Origin: Bacillota bacterium
GTDB taxonomy: Bacteria > Bacillota > Clostridia > Oscillospirales > Ruminococcaceae
Reading direction: 5' to 3'
NCBI GenBank assembly: GCA_023457355.1
Contig: JAEWLW010000063.1
Span: 1-56,994 of the forward strand
DNA: 56,994 nt
The notes under the pieces were generated by a model. That model searched no databases. It was not told the origin of the DNA and saw only the letters and a list, made by a program, of their open reading frames with translations. A program made the translations under genes and the position numbers. Positions 1-9,071 of this stretch are shown piece after piece (the first letter of the stretch is position 1; each line of letters opens with the position of its first letter).

Positions 1-2
1 AG

Positions 3-983
3 GAATATGGAAACAATTCTTTGCGTAAGGTGAAAACTGATAAAGCGGATTCTATCAAGATTGCCCGGTATGGCCTTGACAACTGGGCCGAATTGCGGGA
101 ATATGCTCCTATGGATACGATTCGCTACCAACTGAAAAGCATGAACCGGCAATACGGTTTGTACACCAAGAACAAAACGGCGATGAAAAACAATCTCATT
201 GCCCTGCTTGATCAGACCTATCCCGGAGTCAACGCCCTCTTTGAAAGCCCCGCCCGTGCGGATGGGAGTCAGAAGTGGGTGGATTTTGCCGCGTCCTTCT
301 GGCATGTGGACTGTGTGAGAGGCATGGGACAGACCTCTTTCGTGGAGCGTTACCGCAAGTGGTGTAAGCGTCATGGCTACAATTTCAGCGCCGCCAAAGC
401 CGCGGACATTCACACAGAGTCGAAAGAACTGATTGCCATGCTGCCGAAAAACCCGCTGTCGAAAGTAATGGTGCAGGAAGCCATTACACAGCTCAATACC
501 GTTTCCAAAACTGTTGAGGTATTCCGCACGGAGATGAACCGGCTTGCACAGCAGCTTCCTGAATACGAGGTTGTGATGTCACTATACGGCACAGGTCCGT
601 CCCTCGGTCCCCAGCTCATGGCCGAGATTGGCGATGTCCGCCGCTTTGCCCACAAGGGCTCCTTGACGGCCTTTGCTGGGGTTGACCCAGGCGCAAACCA
701 GTCCGGAACCTACGAAGCAAAAAGCACGCGTTCGTCAAAGCGTGGTTCTCCGGAGCTGCGAAAGACGCTCTTTGTGCTTATGACCATACTGCTGCAAAAA
801 GCCCCGTCGGATGACCCTGTGTTTCAGTTCCTGGACAAAAAGCGGGCCGAGGGCAAGCCCTACCATGTCTACATGACCGCCGGCTGCAACAAATTCCTGC
901 GTATTTACTACGGCAGGGTGAAAGAATTCATGAACACTCTGGACGAACCTGTGGATATGGATTCCACCGGCCTTTCTCGCTAA
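3..983 (+). CDS. IS110 family transposase, 5' end outside the window
   Basis: This is the C-terminal ~326 residues of an IS110-type transposase, a DEDD/RuvC-like recombinase that works with a serine in its C-terminal domain. The reading frame is open from base 3, so the TTG at 21 is not the real start. Visible are the KTDKADS segment of the N-terminal DEDD domain, and the Transposase_20 domain with GTGPSLGPQLMAEIGDVRRF and AGVDPGANQSGTY followed by SKRGSPELRKTL. The Ser in QSG is the expected catalytic serine. In known IS110 elements the upstream non-coding end encodes the guide (bridge) RNA; here that end lies outside the window. The family call is sure; whether the element is intact cannot be judged. 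Confidence 0.93.
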   Translation, partial: EYGNNSLRKVKTDKADSIKIARYGLDNWAELREYAPMDTIRYQLKSMNRQYGLYTKNKTAMKNNLIALLDQTYPGVNALFESPARADGSQKWVDFAASFWHVDCVRGMGQTSFVERYRKWCKRHGYNFSAAKAADIHTESKELIAMLPKNPLSKVMVQEAITQLNTVSKTVEVFRTEMNRLAQQLPEYEVVMSLYGTGPSLGPQLMAEIGDVRRFAHKGSLTAFAGVDPGANQSGTYEAKSTRSSKRGSPELRKTLFVLMTILLQKAPSDDPVFQFLDKKRAEGKPYHVYMTAGCNKFLRIYYGRVKEFMNTLDEPVDMDSTGLSR

Positions 984-1162
984 ACTCTTTCTGCATGCTT
1001 CAGGTCGGCGCTCTGGCGGCGGCTTGTTTTTTGTGCCCTGTTTCCGCCTGTAAATTTTCTTCATTTTCCTGTTGACTTTTTATTTGCAGGCTTCTTTTAA
1101 TATTTTGAAAAGCCAACTTTGGTACTATAGCACATTTTTTCCGACAATGCAACAAAACTCTA
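984..1162. other. Spacer holding the putative right end of the IS110 element
   Basis: This 179-bp AT-rich stretch lies between the IS110 stop codon and the convergent radical SAM gene. It should contain the element's right end, but IS110 elements have no obvious terminal inverted repeats and the boundary cannot be placed from one copy. No gene is seen. Confidence 0.4.
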
Positions 1163-2056
1163 CTAAAATAGTGAAAGTTGCTGGTGGTAAGGTTGGCGAT
1201 AGCTTCGAATAATATCCTTCATATTGTAAAGAATGCCTTTCTGGTCACAGAGCGCCGTAAAATGCCGCCAAAGCTCGGCGGCTTCGGGGCACCGGCATTC
1301 ATAGCTGTTGCCGTAACGCTGCACATAACGCATTTTAAACCCCTGCCCGGGGAAAAGCACTTCCAATGCGTTTAAATAGTGCGCACGTTGATTTTGCCGC
1401 AGTGTAACACCGAACGCAGGGTAAACAAAACGCGCGCCGCAATCAGCCGCCCGGTTGATAATACCCGTGATATTTTCAAACGAATCCTCTAAGAACGGCA
1501 GGACGGGCATCAGCAAAATTCCGGTAAAAATACGGGCACTGGATAACTGCTCAACAGCAGCAAACCGGCGCGCGCTGTCTGGTGCGTGCGGCTCAATTTT
1601 TTTCGCTAGGCGGTCATCGCAGGTGGTCACCGTCAGTTTGCACAGCACCGGGGCATTCTGTCCAATCTCGCTGAGAATATCAATATCGCGGGTAATCAAA
1701 TCGCTTTTTGTAGCGATCGTCACACCAAAACCATAGGCGTTCAAAAGCTCCAGCGCATGCCGTGTCAACAGCAATTGCTTTTCCAGCGGGTTATAAGGGT
1801 CGCTCATGGCGCCGGTAGCAACCACGCCTGTTTTAGCTTTCCGCCTTAAATCGTTGTTGATAATCTCCAGCGCATTTTCTTTCACCTTTACCGTATCAAA
1901 ATTGTCGTCACCGTAGCAGTCGCTTCGGCTGTCACAATAAATACAGCCGTGTGAACAGCCGCGGTAAATATTCATATTATATTCACTGCCAAACCAGTCC
2001 GTGCTTTTTTTACGGGTTACAATCGTCTTAGCCGGTACAGTAATCAGGCAAACCAC
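1163..2056 (-). CDS. SPL-like radical SAM protein
   Basis: A radical SAM enzyme of the spore photoproduct lyase/SplB-like group (COG1533 type). The cluster motif CSHGCIYC (CxxxCxxC) follows the conserved entry MNIYRG; TGAMSDPYNPLEK and TKSDLITRD are typical of this group. The substrate is unknown, and members are often called DNA repair photolyase-like without proof. The frame extends to a TTG at 2137, but family similarity begins at VPAKTIVT. A GGGGGG stretch at about 2055-2060 would suit a start at GTG 2056 or even CTG 2047, so the start is uncertain. It stands 54 bp downstream of potD on the same strand and may be read through from that operon. Confidence 0.8.
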   Translation of the reverse strand: MVCLITVPAKTIVTRKKSTDWFGSEYNMNIYRGCSHGCIYCDSRSDCYGDDNFDTVKVKENALEIINNDLRRKAKTGVVATGAMSDPYNPLEKQLLLTRHALELLNAYGFGVTIATKSDLITRDIDILSEIGQNAPVLCKLTVTTCDDRLAKKIEPHAPDSARRFAAVEQLSSARIFTGILLMPVLPFLEDSFENITGIINRAADCGARFVYPAFGVTLRQNQRAHYLNALEVLFPGQGFKMRYVQRYGNSYECRCPEAAELWRHFTALCDQKGILYNMKDIIRSYRQPYHQQLSLF

Positions 2057-2190
2057 CCCCCTTTTGGATATTTTACCATAATCATCGGTTTTTAGGCCAC
2101 AGTTACTGACCAAAAAGAGAGGACGCCGCTGCCGCAAAACAACGTCGCCCCCTGTTTTTAGTCAGACAGCCGCGGCCGTCCACCACGCTA

Positions 2191-3420
2191 TTAATAATTC
2201 TCACGTTTTTTCCTGGCAGCTTTGCGCACGACGATCACGACGCTGGCCACCACCGCAAGCAACAACAGCGCGGGTACCAGCCAGAACGTAAAGCTCTCGT
2301 CATCGGCCAAAAGCTGTTTCCAACCGGCGTCAAGCGCCTTGTTCAGTTCGTCGTCAAGCGGGACAAAATAAGCGGTTTTGGCAATAACCTCCGCGGGCGG
2401 ATAAGCGATCGGGTTGGATTTAATCTCATCATCAAGCAGTTCAAGTGCACCGAGGTTCGGCGTGGAATAGCCGATGTACTCACAGTTCGCGGCGCCTACG
2501 GCGGGCTCGCACATAAAGTTGATGTACATTTCGGCTGCTTCCTTCTGCTTGGCACCCTTGGGAATGCACATGCTGTCAACAAAGATATTGGTGCCCTCGC
2601 GCGGAATGGCGGCGGCCAGCGCGGGGTTCTCATCCATCATCGTGATGGCGTCGCCCGAATAATAGGGTGCGACGGCAGCCTCTCCGGCACCCATCTTGTC
2701 AAAGATTTCATCCATAACATAGGCCTGAACCAGCGGTTTTTGGGTTTTCAACAGCGCGGTGGCCTGGTCGATCTGTTCCTGGTTCTGGGGGTTAATGTCG
2801 AACCCCAGCTTTTTAAGCGCGATGCCATAAGCATCGCGGGGATTATTGAACATGAGAATGTTGCCCTTGTACTGCTCGTTCCAGAGCAGATCCCAGGTTT
2901 CAACGTCGGTATCCTCGGACACGAGCTCGGTGTTGTAGATGAGCACAACCGTACCCCAGGTGTACGGTATGGAATGGGCATTATCGGGGTCGTAGCTCAT
3001 GTCGCGCAGCGAGGGGTCTATATTCTTGAAATTGGGGACATTCTCCTTGTTGATTTCCTCAAGCATATCCTCTTTGGCCATACGGCCGATCATATACTCG
3101 GAAGGAATGATGACATCATAGCTGGAGCCGCCCGCACGCAACTTGGCGTAGAGCTCCTCGTTTGTCGCGTAAAACGTATAATTGACTTTGATGCCGGTGA
3201 GCTCCTCAAACGCCTGATTGACATCCAGCGAGTCGTCCGAGCCATCGGAAATATATTCTCCCCAGTTGTAAACGTTAATACTGATGTTCTGCCCTTTAAA
3301 GCGGGTGTAATAATCCGTGTCCATCCCTGAAAACAGCTCGGCATTGTCAAAGGCGAGGGCGGAAAGGCTGCACAGCGCCGCAGTCAGCAGTGCAAGAAAA
3401 AGCACAAACATTTTTTTCAT
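2191..3420 (-). CDS. potD: Spermidine/putrescine-binding protein PotD-like, with C-terminal membrane anchor
   Basis: Extracellular solute-binding protein of the polyamine ABC transporter. It has an N-terminal signal peptide (residues 1-23, ending SLSALA) and the PotD/PotF fold with NVYNWGEYISDG near the start of the mature protein. Unusually, it lacks a good lipobox (the Cys in TAALCS is preceded by Leu at -1). Instead it ends with a hydrophobic segment, about residues 377-397, and a basic tail RKAARKKRENY, so it appears anchored at its C-terminus. It is the last gene of potABCD, 54 bp after potC. The family call is firm; the anchoring is inferred from hydropathy. Confidence 0.93.
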   Translation of the reverse strand: MKKMFVLFLALLTAALCSLSALAFDNAELFSGMDTDYYTRFKGQNISINVYNWGEYISDGSDDSLDVNQAFEELTGIKVNYTFYATNEELYAKLRAGGSSYDVIIPSEYMIGRMAKEDMLEEINKENVPNFKNIDPSLRDMSYDPDNAHSIPYTWGTVVLIYNTELVSEDTDVETWDLLWNEQYKGNILMFNNPRDAYGIALKKLGFDINPQNQEQIDQATALLKTQKPLVQAYVMDEIFDKMGAGEAAVAPYYSGDAITMMDENPALAAAIPREGTNIFVDSMCIPKGAKQKEAAEMYINFMCEPAVGAANCEYIGYSTPNLGALELLDDEIKSNPIAYPPAEVIAKTAYFVPLDDELNKALDAGWKQLLADDESFTFWLVPALLLLAVVASVVIVVRKAARKKRENY

Positions 3421-3474
3421 CTATCTATCTCCATTTCTTTGTCGCTTATAAAAAGCGATTATTCACTTCATGTG

Positions 3475-4287
3475 TCAATACGGCTTTTTTTCGGCTTCAC
3501 GTTTAACATCCAAATAATTTGAAGCAATCAGCACAAGCATGACCACAATAAAGACCATTGTCGAAAGCGCGTTGATCTCGGGTGAAACTTTCTTGCGGGT
3601 CATGGCGTAAATCGTAATTGGCAGCGTCGAAAAGGTGGTTCCGGAAACAAAGTAGCTGATGATGAAATCATCCAGCGAAAAGGTAAACGCCATCAAAAAG
3701 CCTGAAATAATACCCGGCATAATCTCCGGGATGACGACCTTGACAAAAGCCAGTGTCGGGTTGCAGCCTAAGTCCAGCGCGGCATCGTAGATATTTTTAT
3801 CCATTTGCCGCAGTTTGGGCAATACGTTTAAAATAACGTAGGGAATCGAAAAGGTGATGTGCGCCAGCACCAGCGTCAAAAAGCCCATTTCGACCGGTAT
3901 CCCAAAACGGTCGCGCACAAAGACAAACAGCAGCATCAGCGAAACGCCGGTTACAATCTCCGGATTGATAATGGGCATATAGGTGATGTTCAAAACCAGC
4001 GATTTAAGCCAGCGGTTCATTGCGTTGATACCGATGGCAGCCAGCGTGCCGATAATAGTCGCAAAAACAGTGGAGATAGCGGCAATAATCAGCGTATTGG
4101 CCAGCGAGGATAAGATCATATCGTTGGTAAACATCTTTTTATACCAATCGAGCGTAAAGCCCGTCCAAAGCGCGCGCGACTTTGAGGAATTGAAAGAAAA
4201 AACGATCAGCACCGCGATTGGCGCATATAAAAAGGCCATGATCACGCCCAAATAACCGCGGCTCAGCAGCGAACTGCGCCTTCTCAT
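3475..4287 (-). CDS. potC: Polyamine ABC transporter permease PotC
   Basis: Inner permease subunit (270 aa, about six membrane segments) of the binding-protein-dependent transport family. The EAA loop, which contacts the ATPase, is visible as YDAALDLGCNPTLAFVKVVI. The ATG overlaps the potB stop by 4 bp, which indicates translational coupling. With PotB it should form the channel fed by PotD. Order and lengths match the classical potABCD operon. Confidence 0.95.
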   Translation of the reverse strand: MRRRSSLLSRGYLGVIMAFLYAPIAVLIVFSFNSSKSRALWTGFTLDWYKKMFTNDMILSSLANTLIIAAISTVFATIIGTLAAIGINAMNRWLKSLVLNITYMPIINPEIVTGVSLMLLFVFVRDRFGIPVEMGFLTLVLAHITFSIPYVILNVLPKLRQMDKNIYDAALDLGCNPTLAFVKVVIPEIMPGIISGFLMAFTFSLDDFIISYFVSGTTFSTLPITIYAMTRKKVSPEINALSTMVFIVVMLVLIASNYLDVKREAEKKPY

Positions 4288-5099
4288 ATAATCATGCCCT
4301 CCTTATCCTCTTCGTTAAGCTGGTTGAGCATGCTCATGCAAAATAAAATCAGAATCATCAACCCCAGCGAAATGGCGGCGCCCAGATTCGGATTGTAGGC
4401 GTTGCCCAAAAACTGAAGCTCGATAAGATCGCCGATCATCATGTTGGAGCCGCCGCCCAGCATTCTGGAGATGATGAAGGTCGAAACAGCGGGCACAAAC
4501 ACCATCGTGATGCCCGTCATGATGCCGGGCATCGACAGCGGCAGCACCACGCCGGAAAACACGGTGCGCGACGGTGCGCCAAGATCCTGCGCAGCTTCAA
4601 TCAGGCTGTTGTCAATCTTCGTCATCACCGAATAAAGCGGCAGAATCATGAACGGCAGGTAGTTATAAACCATGCCAAGCACCACGGCGCCTTGCGTATT
4701 GATCATGGCAAACGGGCCGACGCCAAAAAGGCCCAGCAGCTTATTAATGATGCCGGTGTTCTCCAAAATGGTCATCCATGCGTAGGTGCGCAGCAGAAAA
4801 TTCATCCACATCGGCAGCATCACCAGCAGCAAACAGCTTTTCTGATGACGGGCATCCATGCGCGAGATCATGTAGGAAAGCGGATAAGCGATGATCAGGC
4901 AAATGACAGTGGCGATAAACGCCAGCCAGATTGAGCGGAAAATAACCGCAACATAGCCGCTGACCGCCGAAATATTGGCGAAAGTAAACGCACCATCCTC
5001 GGTCGTAAACGCAAAGTAGGTTACAAGCATCAGCGGAACGACGGTGAAAAGCACAATCCAAATCAGGTAAGGCACGGCGGGGATTTTACTGCTTTTCAT
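4284..5099 (-). CDS. potB: Polyamine ABC transporter permease PotB
   Basis: Permease subunit of 271 aa with about six membrane segments and the EAA loop IEAAQDLGAPSRTVFSGVVL. It pairs with PotC. The start overlaps the end of potA by 14 bp and its stop overlaps the potC start (ATGA), so potA, potB and potC are tightly coupled. The PotB-type N-terminus (PYLIWIVLFTVVPL) supports the assignment. Confidence 0.95.
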   Translation of the reverse strand: MKSSKIPAVPYLIWIVLFTVVPLMLVTYFAFTTEDGAFTFANISAVSGYVAVIFRSIWLAFIATVICLIIAYPLSYMISRMDARHQKSCLLLVMLPMWMNFLLRTYAWMTILENTGIINKLLGLFGVGPFAMINTQGAVVLGMVYNYLPFMILPLYSVMTKIDNSLIEAAQDLGAPSRTVFSGVVLPLSMPGIMTGITMVFVPAVSTFIISRMLGGGSNMMIGDLIELQFLGNAYNPNLGAAISLGLMILILFCMSMLNQLNEEDKEGMII

Positions 5100-6168
5100 G
5101 GCTGTCCTCCGTCACATCCAAAATCGCCAGATCCTCCTCGCGGTCCATGATGTGGATGTCGTTTGGCAGAATATTCATGCCGATCAGTTTGCCGGGCTCA
5201 ACCGCCAGCGTATTATGAATCAGCCAATGCTTGCCTGCGCCTTCGACCAGCATCTCATAATGCACACCCTTAAAGGTGACCGACTCAACCACGCCGGTCA
5301 GCATCCCCTGTTCGGCATCAACCATTTTGATGTCCTCAGGGCGCACCACCACGTCGACAAGCTGGTCCGGGTCAAAGCCAACGTCGACACATTCAAAGCT
5401 GTTGCCGGCGAACTCGACGCAGTAGTCGCGGCGCATAATGCCGGGAATGATGTTGCTCTCGCCGATAAAATCGGCGACAAAGGCGCAGATCGGCTCATTA
5501 TAAATATCCTGTGGCGTGCCAATTTGCAGGATATTGCCGTCCTTCATAACAACCACGCGGTCGCTCATGGTGAGCGCCTCCTCCTGGTCGTGGGTGACAT
5601 AGACAAACGTAATGCCGGTGGACTGCTGAATGCGCTTTAACTCAATCTGCATCTCCTTGCGAAGCTTTAAATCCAGCGCGCCAAGCGGCTCGTCCAGCAG
5701 CAGCACACGGGGGTGGTTAACCAGTGCACGGGCAATAGCAACACGCTGCTGCTGTCCGCCCGAAAGCTGGTTGATATTGCGGCGCTCAAACCCCTTGAGC
5801 CCCACGAGATCCAGCATTTCCTTAACTTTGGCACGGCGCTCAGGCTGAGGGCTTTTTTTTATTTTCAGGCCGAATTCCACATTTTCAAACACATTGAGAT
5901 GCGGAAAAAGCGCATAGCGCTGAAAAACGGTGTTGACATGACGCTTATAAGGCGGCAGGTTGTTGATGCGCACACCGTCAAAAAAAACATCACCCTCCGT
6001 GGCCTCGACAAAACCGCCGATGATCCGCAATGTGGTTGTTTTGCCACATCCCGAGGGCCCTAACAGTGTGATGAACTCCTTGTCGCGAATTTCGAGGTTG
6101 ATGCGGTTTAAAACCTGCTCCCCATCATACGACACAGCGATGTCCCGAAGGACGATTAAATTATCCAT
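5086..6168 (-). CDS. potA: Polyamine ABC transporter ATPase PotA
   Basis: ATP-binding subunit (360 aa). Walker A is GPSGCGKTT, the Q-loop region follows TVFQRYALFPH, the signature is LSGGQQQR, Walker B is VLLLDEPLGALD and the switch His lies in YVTHDQEEAL. The C-terminal ~110 residues form a TOBE-type regulatory domain typical of PotA. The frame extends upstream, but ATG 6168 has an AAGGGG ribosome binding site 8 nt before it and begins the family-like MDNLIVLRD. It is the first gene of the operon, with a long (~180 nt) leader. Confidence 0.95.
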   Translation of the reverse strand: MDNLIVLRDIAVSYDGEQVLNRINLEIRDKEFITLLGPSGCGKTTTLRIIGGFVEATEGDVFFDGVRINNLPPYKRHVNTVFQRYALFPHLNVFENVEFGLKIKKSPQPERRAKVKEMLDLVGLKGFERRNINQLSGGQQQRVAIARALVNHPRVLLLDEPLGALDLKLRKEMQIELKRIQQSTGITFVYVTHDQEEALTMSDRVVVMKDGNILQIGTPQDIYNEPICAFVADFIGESNIIPGIMRRDYCVEFAGNSFECVDVGFDPDQLVDVVVRPEDIKMVDAEQGMLTGVVESVTFKGVHYEMLVEGAGKHWLIHNTLAVEPGKLIGMNILPNDIHIMDREEDLAILDVTEDSHEKQ

Positions 6169-6357
6169 GATTGCATTCCCCTTTGCGGTATTAGGTCCGT
6201 GGCACACGCTTTTTGCTGTACCACTACGGCCCCACAGCCCTTTTCATGCCGCCACCCGCAAAAGGTTTTCCTATCCCTCCCGGCCTAAAACCGGGTGGAA
6301 TGTCAGTCAGCACATACGACACTGTGTTCATAAATTTTTCTCTAAAATACAATCATT
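6169..6357 (-). promoter_or_regulatory. Long untranslated leader of the pot operon
   Basis: If transcription starts from the promoter at 6358-6385, the potA mRNA carries about 180 nt of leader. It contains a small hairpin (CCCGG/CCGGG near 6278-6294) and a run of GC-rich sequence. No known riboswitch signature was recognised. Confidence 0.35.
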
Positions 6358-6385
6358 ACTATATCATATTCATGATTTTTGTCAA
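6358..6385 (-). promoter_or_regulatory. Sigma-A-type promoter of the pot operon
   Basis: On the minus strand TTGACA (6380-6385) is followed after 16 nt by TATAGT (6358-6363), a near-consensus housekeeping promoter reading toward potA. Confidence 0.65.
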
Positions 6386-6692
6386 TGATTTCAGCAAATT
6401 TCTTTATATTTACGAATTTTCGCCGCTTTTTCCACACAATATGGGCATTAGGTCGGTTTTATGCGGTTATGCTTGCATTTATAGTCGATTAAACTTCTAA
6501 AACACGCGGTCTTTTCCGGGTTGCGCTATCCGCCCTGGCAGTCGCATGCTGTCTTACATTGCAAAAAATGCCTCCGCAATATCAGAATGTTTTGAAGCAA
6601 TCGACCATACAGCCCCCACTTGCCACGGTATTCACGAATGAAAAGTATTACATGACGCCGGTATGATGCGCGCCTTTATCGCTATCTAAACA
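6386..6692. other. Intergenic stretch without a recognised gene
   Basis: About 300 bp between the pot promoter and the terminator of the SH3/C39 gene. It holds only short open frames; the longest neat one (32 codons, ATG at about 6567) has no ribosome binding site. Nothing in it is supported. Confidence 0.5.
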
Positions 6693-6693
6693 T

Positions 6694-6729
6694 ACAGGCG
6701 CCGGGTTGCTCATACATCCCGGCGCCTGT
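6694..6729 (-). terminator. Terminator-like hairpin after the SH3/C39 gene
   Basis: A 12-bp perfect stem (ACAGGCGCCGGG at 6694-6705 with its complement at 6718-6729) and 12-nt loop lie just after the stop codon of the minus-strand gene. The following T-tract is weak (ATGTTTAG). Confidence 0.6.
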
Positions 6730-6739
6730 TGGTCACAGT

Positions 6740-7732
6740 TTAATTGTAATATTCCAGTTTATAAAAATAGGGATATTCCTTCATTAAGGTCGCCAGCGTT
6801 GTGCGGGAACCTGACCCTGGATCGTTGATTAAAAATCCCGACGTGCTCAGTGTACTGCCGCCGGTATAACCCTTAACCACCACCCAGTGCATCCGGCCTG
6901 CGGATGTCTTAGCACCCAGAATGACCGGTTTGCCCACTGAAAGCTGTTGATACAGCATCGAAAGGTAATCGGAGCCGGTGTACTTTTGATAATAGCTTGG
7001 CCAGTAAACATCGCCTGAAGCATTGTAAGTGAGCTTATAGAGCATGGTTGCAGGCGTTACGGAACTGCTGCCAAGGCGATAGCTTTCCATATCCGCTATT
7101 GCCGTTGTAACACAGCCGATAGCGCTAAGGTTCTTGCCTGAACGCCCCACTTTCAAAGACGCCCAACGGCTGTCGTACTGCTTATAATCCGGCACCGGCA
7201 GCGAAACCGCCTTATACGTGGCGGCGGTGGCCGTCTGAGACGTCTCATAGCCCGAAATGTACTGGCTGCTGGCATAGCCAATAGCTGTGCCGTTATAAAG
7301 CACCTTGTTCCAGCCGTTGCTCTCAGAAAGCACGACCAGTCCCGTTCCCTTGGCCAGCCGCGCAACCACTGAATCTGTTGTGCTGTTCCCCGCGCGGATA
7401 TTCAGCGTACCGCTGGAGGTAGCCACATAGCCTGCATGGCTGGAAGCGTACTGTGTTATGTAGCTTGCATGGCAATAACCGTACTTGCCTGCCGAGTATT
7501 CGACATACCACCAGGAACCCGATTTTGAAATGAGTGTAACGATACCGCCCTTCGGGAGTGTCGCCACAACGTCAGATTCGACAGAGGCTGCGGTCCTGAC
7601 CATCAGCGGACTGGATAGGGTGCTGACTACACCCGCTGTCGCTCCTGCCCCGGCTGCTGCGGATATCACGGCAAATCCAGACAGCGCCGTAACCAAAACG
7701 GCTGCCAAAAACAGTGTTTTTAGGTATTTCAT
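6740..7732 (-). CDS. Secreted SH3b-SH3b-C39-like peptidase protein
   Basis: Exported 330-aa protein: signal peptide (about 1-27), two bacterial SH3 domains (about 35-92 and 100-158; NIRAGNS and WNKVLYNG are typical) and a C-terminal peptidase C39-like domain (about 178-330). Catalytic candidates are Cys in IGCVTT (about 207), His in RMHWVVVKGY (about 282) and Asp in LINDPGSG (about 304). The SH3b modules probably bind cell wall; the C39 domain may cleave peptides or peptidoglycan stems. ATG 7732 has AAAGGA upstream and was preferred over the TTG one codon earlier. It appears monocistronic. Confidence 0.85.
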   Translation of the reverse strand: MKYLKTLFLAAVLVTALSGFAVISAAAGAGATAGVVSTLSSPLMVRTAASVESDVVATLPKGGIVTLISKSGSWWYVEYSAGKYGYCHASYITQYASSHAGYVATSSGTLNIRAGNSTTDSVVARLAKGTGLVVLSESNGWNKVLYNGTAIGYASSQYISGYETSQTATAATYKAVSLPVPDYKQYDSRWASLKVGRSGKNLSAIGCVTTAIADMESYRLGSSSVTPATMLYKLTYNASGDVYWPSYYQKYTGSDYLSMLYQQLSVGKPVILGAKTSAGRMHWVVVKGYTGGSTLSTSGFLINDPGSGSRTTLATLMKEYPYFYKLEYYN

Positions 7733-7911
7733 CAAACGTTTCCTTTCTTTTCCGTTATTTTAATGCTATTTTTGTCCCCCTTTCCATTTCAATGCTAGCA
7801 TATTTACAACTGCAATTCCGCAGTAAATATCTTCCCTCTGGCGTTTTTGAGCCAATTGTCAATCATTACTTCTATTTAAATACAAATTCCTGTAAAATCA
7901 AATTTCATAAA

Positions 7912-7941
7912 TTGGCAAAGCTAAATGTTACCCGGTATAAA
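7912..7941 (+). promoter_or_regulatory. Probable promoter of the DUF1540 gene
   Basis: TTGGCA (7912-7917), 18 nt, TATAAA (7936-7941), starting about 50 nt before the DUF1540 coding region in the divergent intergenic space. Confidence 0.45.
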
Positions 7942-7997
7942 TGATAAGCACCCACAAATAATAATAGCGAACCCAATAAAAAGCGAGGTGAAAAACA

Positions 7998-8165
7998 ATG
8001 GACAAATCCGCGAACAAAAACATCGGATGTACTGTTTCCCAGTGCACCTATCATTGCAAATCTCAGAATTTTTGTTCCCTGCCGCAGATTCAAGTGGGCA
8101 CCCATGAACCGAATCCCACAATGATCGAATGTACCGATTGTAACTCCTTTAAACTGCAATCATAA
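7998..8165 (+). CDS. DUF1540 domain small protein
   Basis: A 55-codon gene with an AGGTG ribosome binding site 6 nt before ATG 7998. The product starts MDKSANKNIGCTVSQC and carries six Cys and one His in the DUF1540 pattern: CTVSQCTYHC, then a lone Cys (NFC), then IQV and CTDCNSF. DUF1540 proteins are small, presumably metal-binding, and frequent in clostridia, often in sporulating species; their biochemical role is unknown. The gene is followed directly by a bidirectional terminator. Cys spacing and the regulatory signals at both ends make this a solid small gene. Confidence 0.88.
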   Translation: MDKSANKNIGCTVSQCTYHCKSQNFCSLPQIQVGTHEPNPTMIECTDCNSFKLQS

Positions 8166-8176
8166 AGCAAAACAAG

Positions 8177-8226
8177 AAACGCTCCTTTCGCTAAGCCGCA
8201 TTAAGCAGCCTGCGAAAGGAGCGTTT
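8177..8226. terminator. Bidirectional terminator between DUF1540 gene and sortase gene
   Basis: Inverted repeat ACGCTCCTTTCG / CGAAAGGAGCGT (about 8179-8190 and 8213-8224) flanked by A and T runs, between two convergent genes. Confidence 0.8.
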
Positions 8227-8237
8227 TGTAAATTTAT

Positions 8238-9071
8238 TTAGCTTTTCTTGGGCGAGGGATTAGGCTGAACCTCCATGGTAAGCTTATTGGTGGAAATTTC
8301 ATTGCCAGGCAACAGCTTCGCCATAACAACCAGACGGTAGTTATCCTTATCAGCCGCATTATAAAGGCCGCTGCAGGTGGAAAGCGTCAGGATCTTGTCG
8401 TTTTCATCCACAGGCACATCGATGATATATTCACTTCTGGCCTTGGCCTCGCTGATAATATTTTTAAACTCAGGATCGCTGGGGTTATTCTGAATGTAGT
8501 TGAAATCGATATGGGTGTAGAAGACTGCGAACACCTGCCACACCATATCGTCCTCAGTCGTGGAGAAGTAGACATAGGGGTTGTTGCGCACAAAATCAAT
8601 ATCCTTGGCGTAGTGATAAAGCTGCGAGAACTTTTTGCCCGCAGGGTCGTCCCTGTAATCGGAGTGACCGTAGATGATCGTGTTTTTGCTCAGCTCATCG
8701 CGGGTTTCCAGTTTGCAGCGGAAGTCCGCAAAATAGCAGCCAAAGATTGAATATTCCTTGTCTTCAGTCAGGCGCAGGTAATAGTCGTTATCTTTGCTCT
8801 GCAACACAGCGTCGTCAATTTCAGTGTTGGGAATATAAAGCCAGCCCTTTGTATCCGCATTGCGCTCGATGCCCTGGTCTATTTTCTCAATCTGGAAAAT
8901 GCGCACCACATCGGCGTCGTCGTCCTCATCTTCAACAGTGGAGGAGCTTGTCGTCGGTTCAGAAGAAGGCTCTTCGGAGGAAGAGGGTTTCTTTCCGCAG
9001 CCGGCAAATGCGAGTACCATCGCCATTGCCAGCATAAGAGCAATCAGTTTTGTGGAAAACATTTTGTTCAT
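8238..9071 (-). CDS. Class B sortase, predicted lipoprotein
   Basis: Sortase of 277 aa with an N-terminal lipoprotein signal (lipobox LAFAGC, Cys 25) and an acidic Ser/Glu/Asp linker to about residue 52. The fold follows: GWLYIPNTEIDDAVLQ, catalytic His 136 in TIIYGHSD, the SrtB-like NPYVYFST, catalytic Cys 233 in LTLSTC and Arg 246 in NYRLVVMAK. It should join surface proteins to peptidoglycan by transpeptidation. Most sortases are held by an N-terminal transmembrane helix; a lipid anchor is less common. No substrate gene with a clear sorting signal is adjacent. Confidence 0.9.
   Translation of the reverse strand: MNKMFSTKLIALMLAMAMVLAFAGCGKKPSSSEEPSSEPTTSSSTVEDEDDDADVVRIFQIEKIDQGIERNADTKGWLYIPNTEIDDAVLQSKDNDYYLRLTEDKEYSIFGCYFADFRCKLETRDELSKNTIIYGHSDYRDDPAGKKFSQLYHYAKDIDFVRNNPYVYFSTTEDDMVWQVFAVFYTHIDFNYIQNNPSDPEFKNIISEAKARSEYIIDVPVDENDKILTLSTCSGLYNAADKDNYRLVVMAKLLPGNEISTNKLTMEVQPNPSPKKS

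Noticed and set aside
6567..6665. 32-codon ORF before the SH3/C39 gene
   Set aside because: No ribosome binding site, no recognisable composition or neighbour logic.
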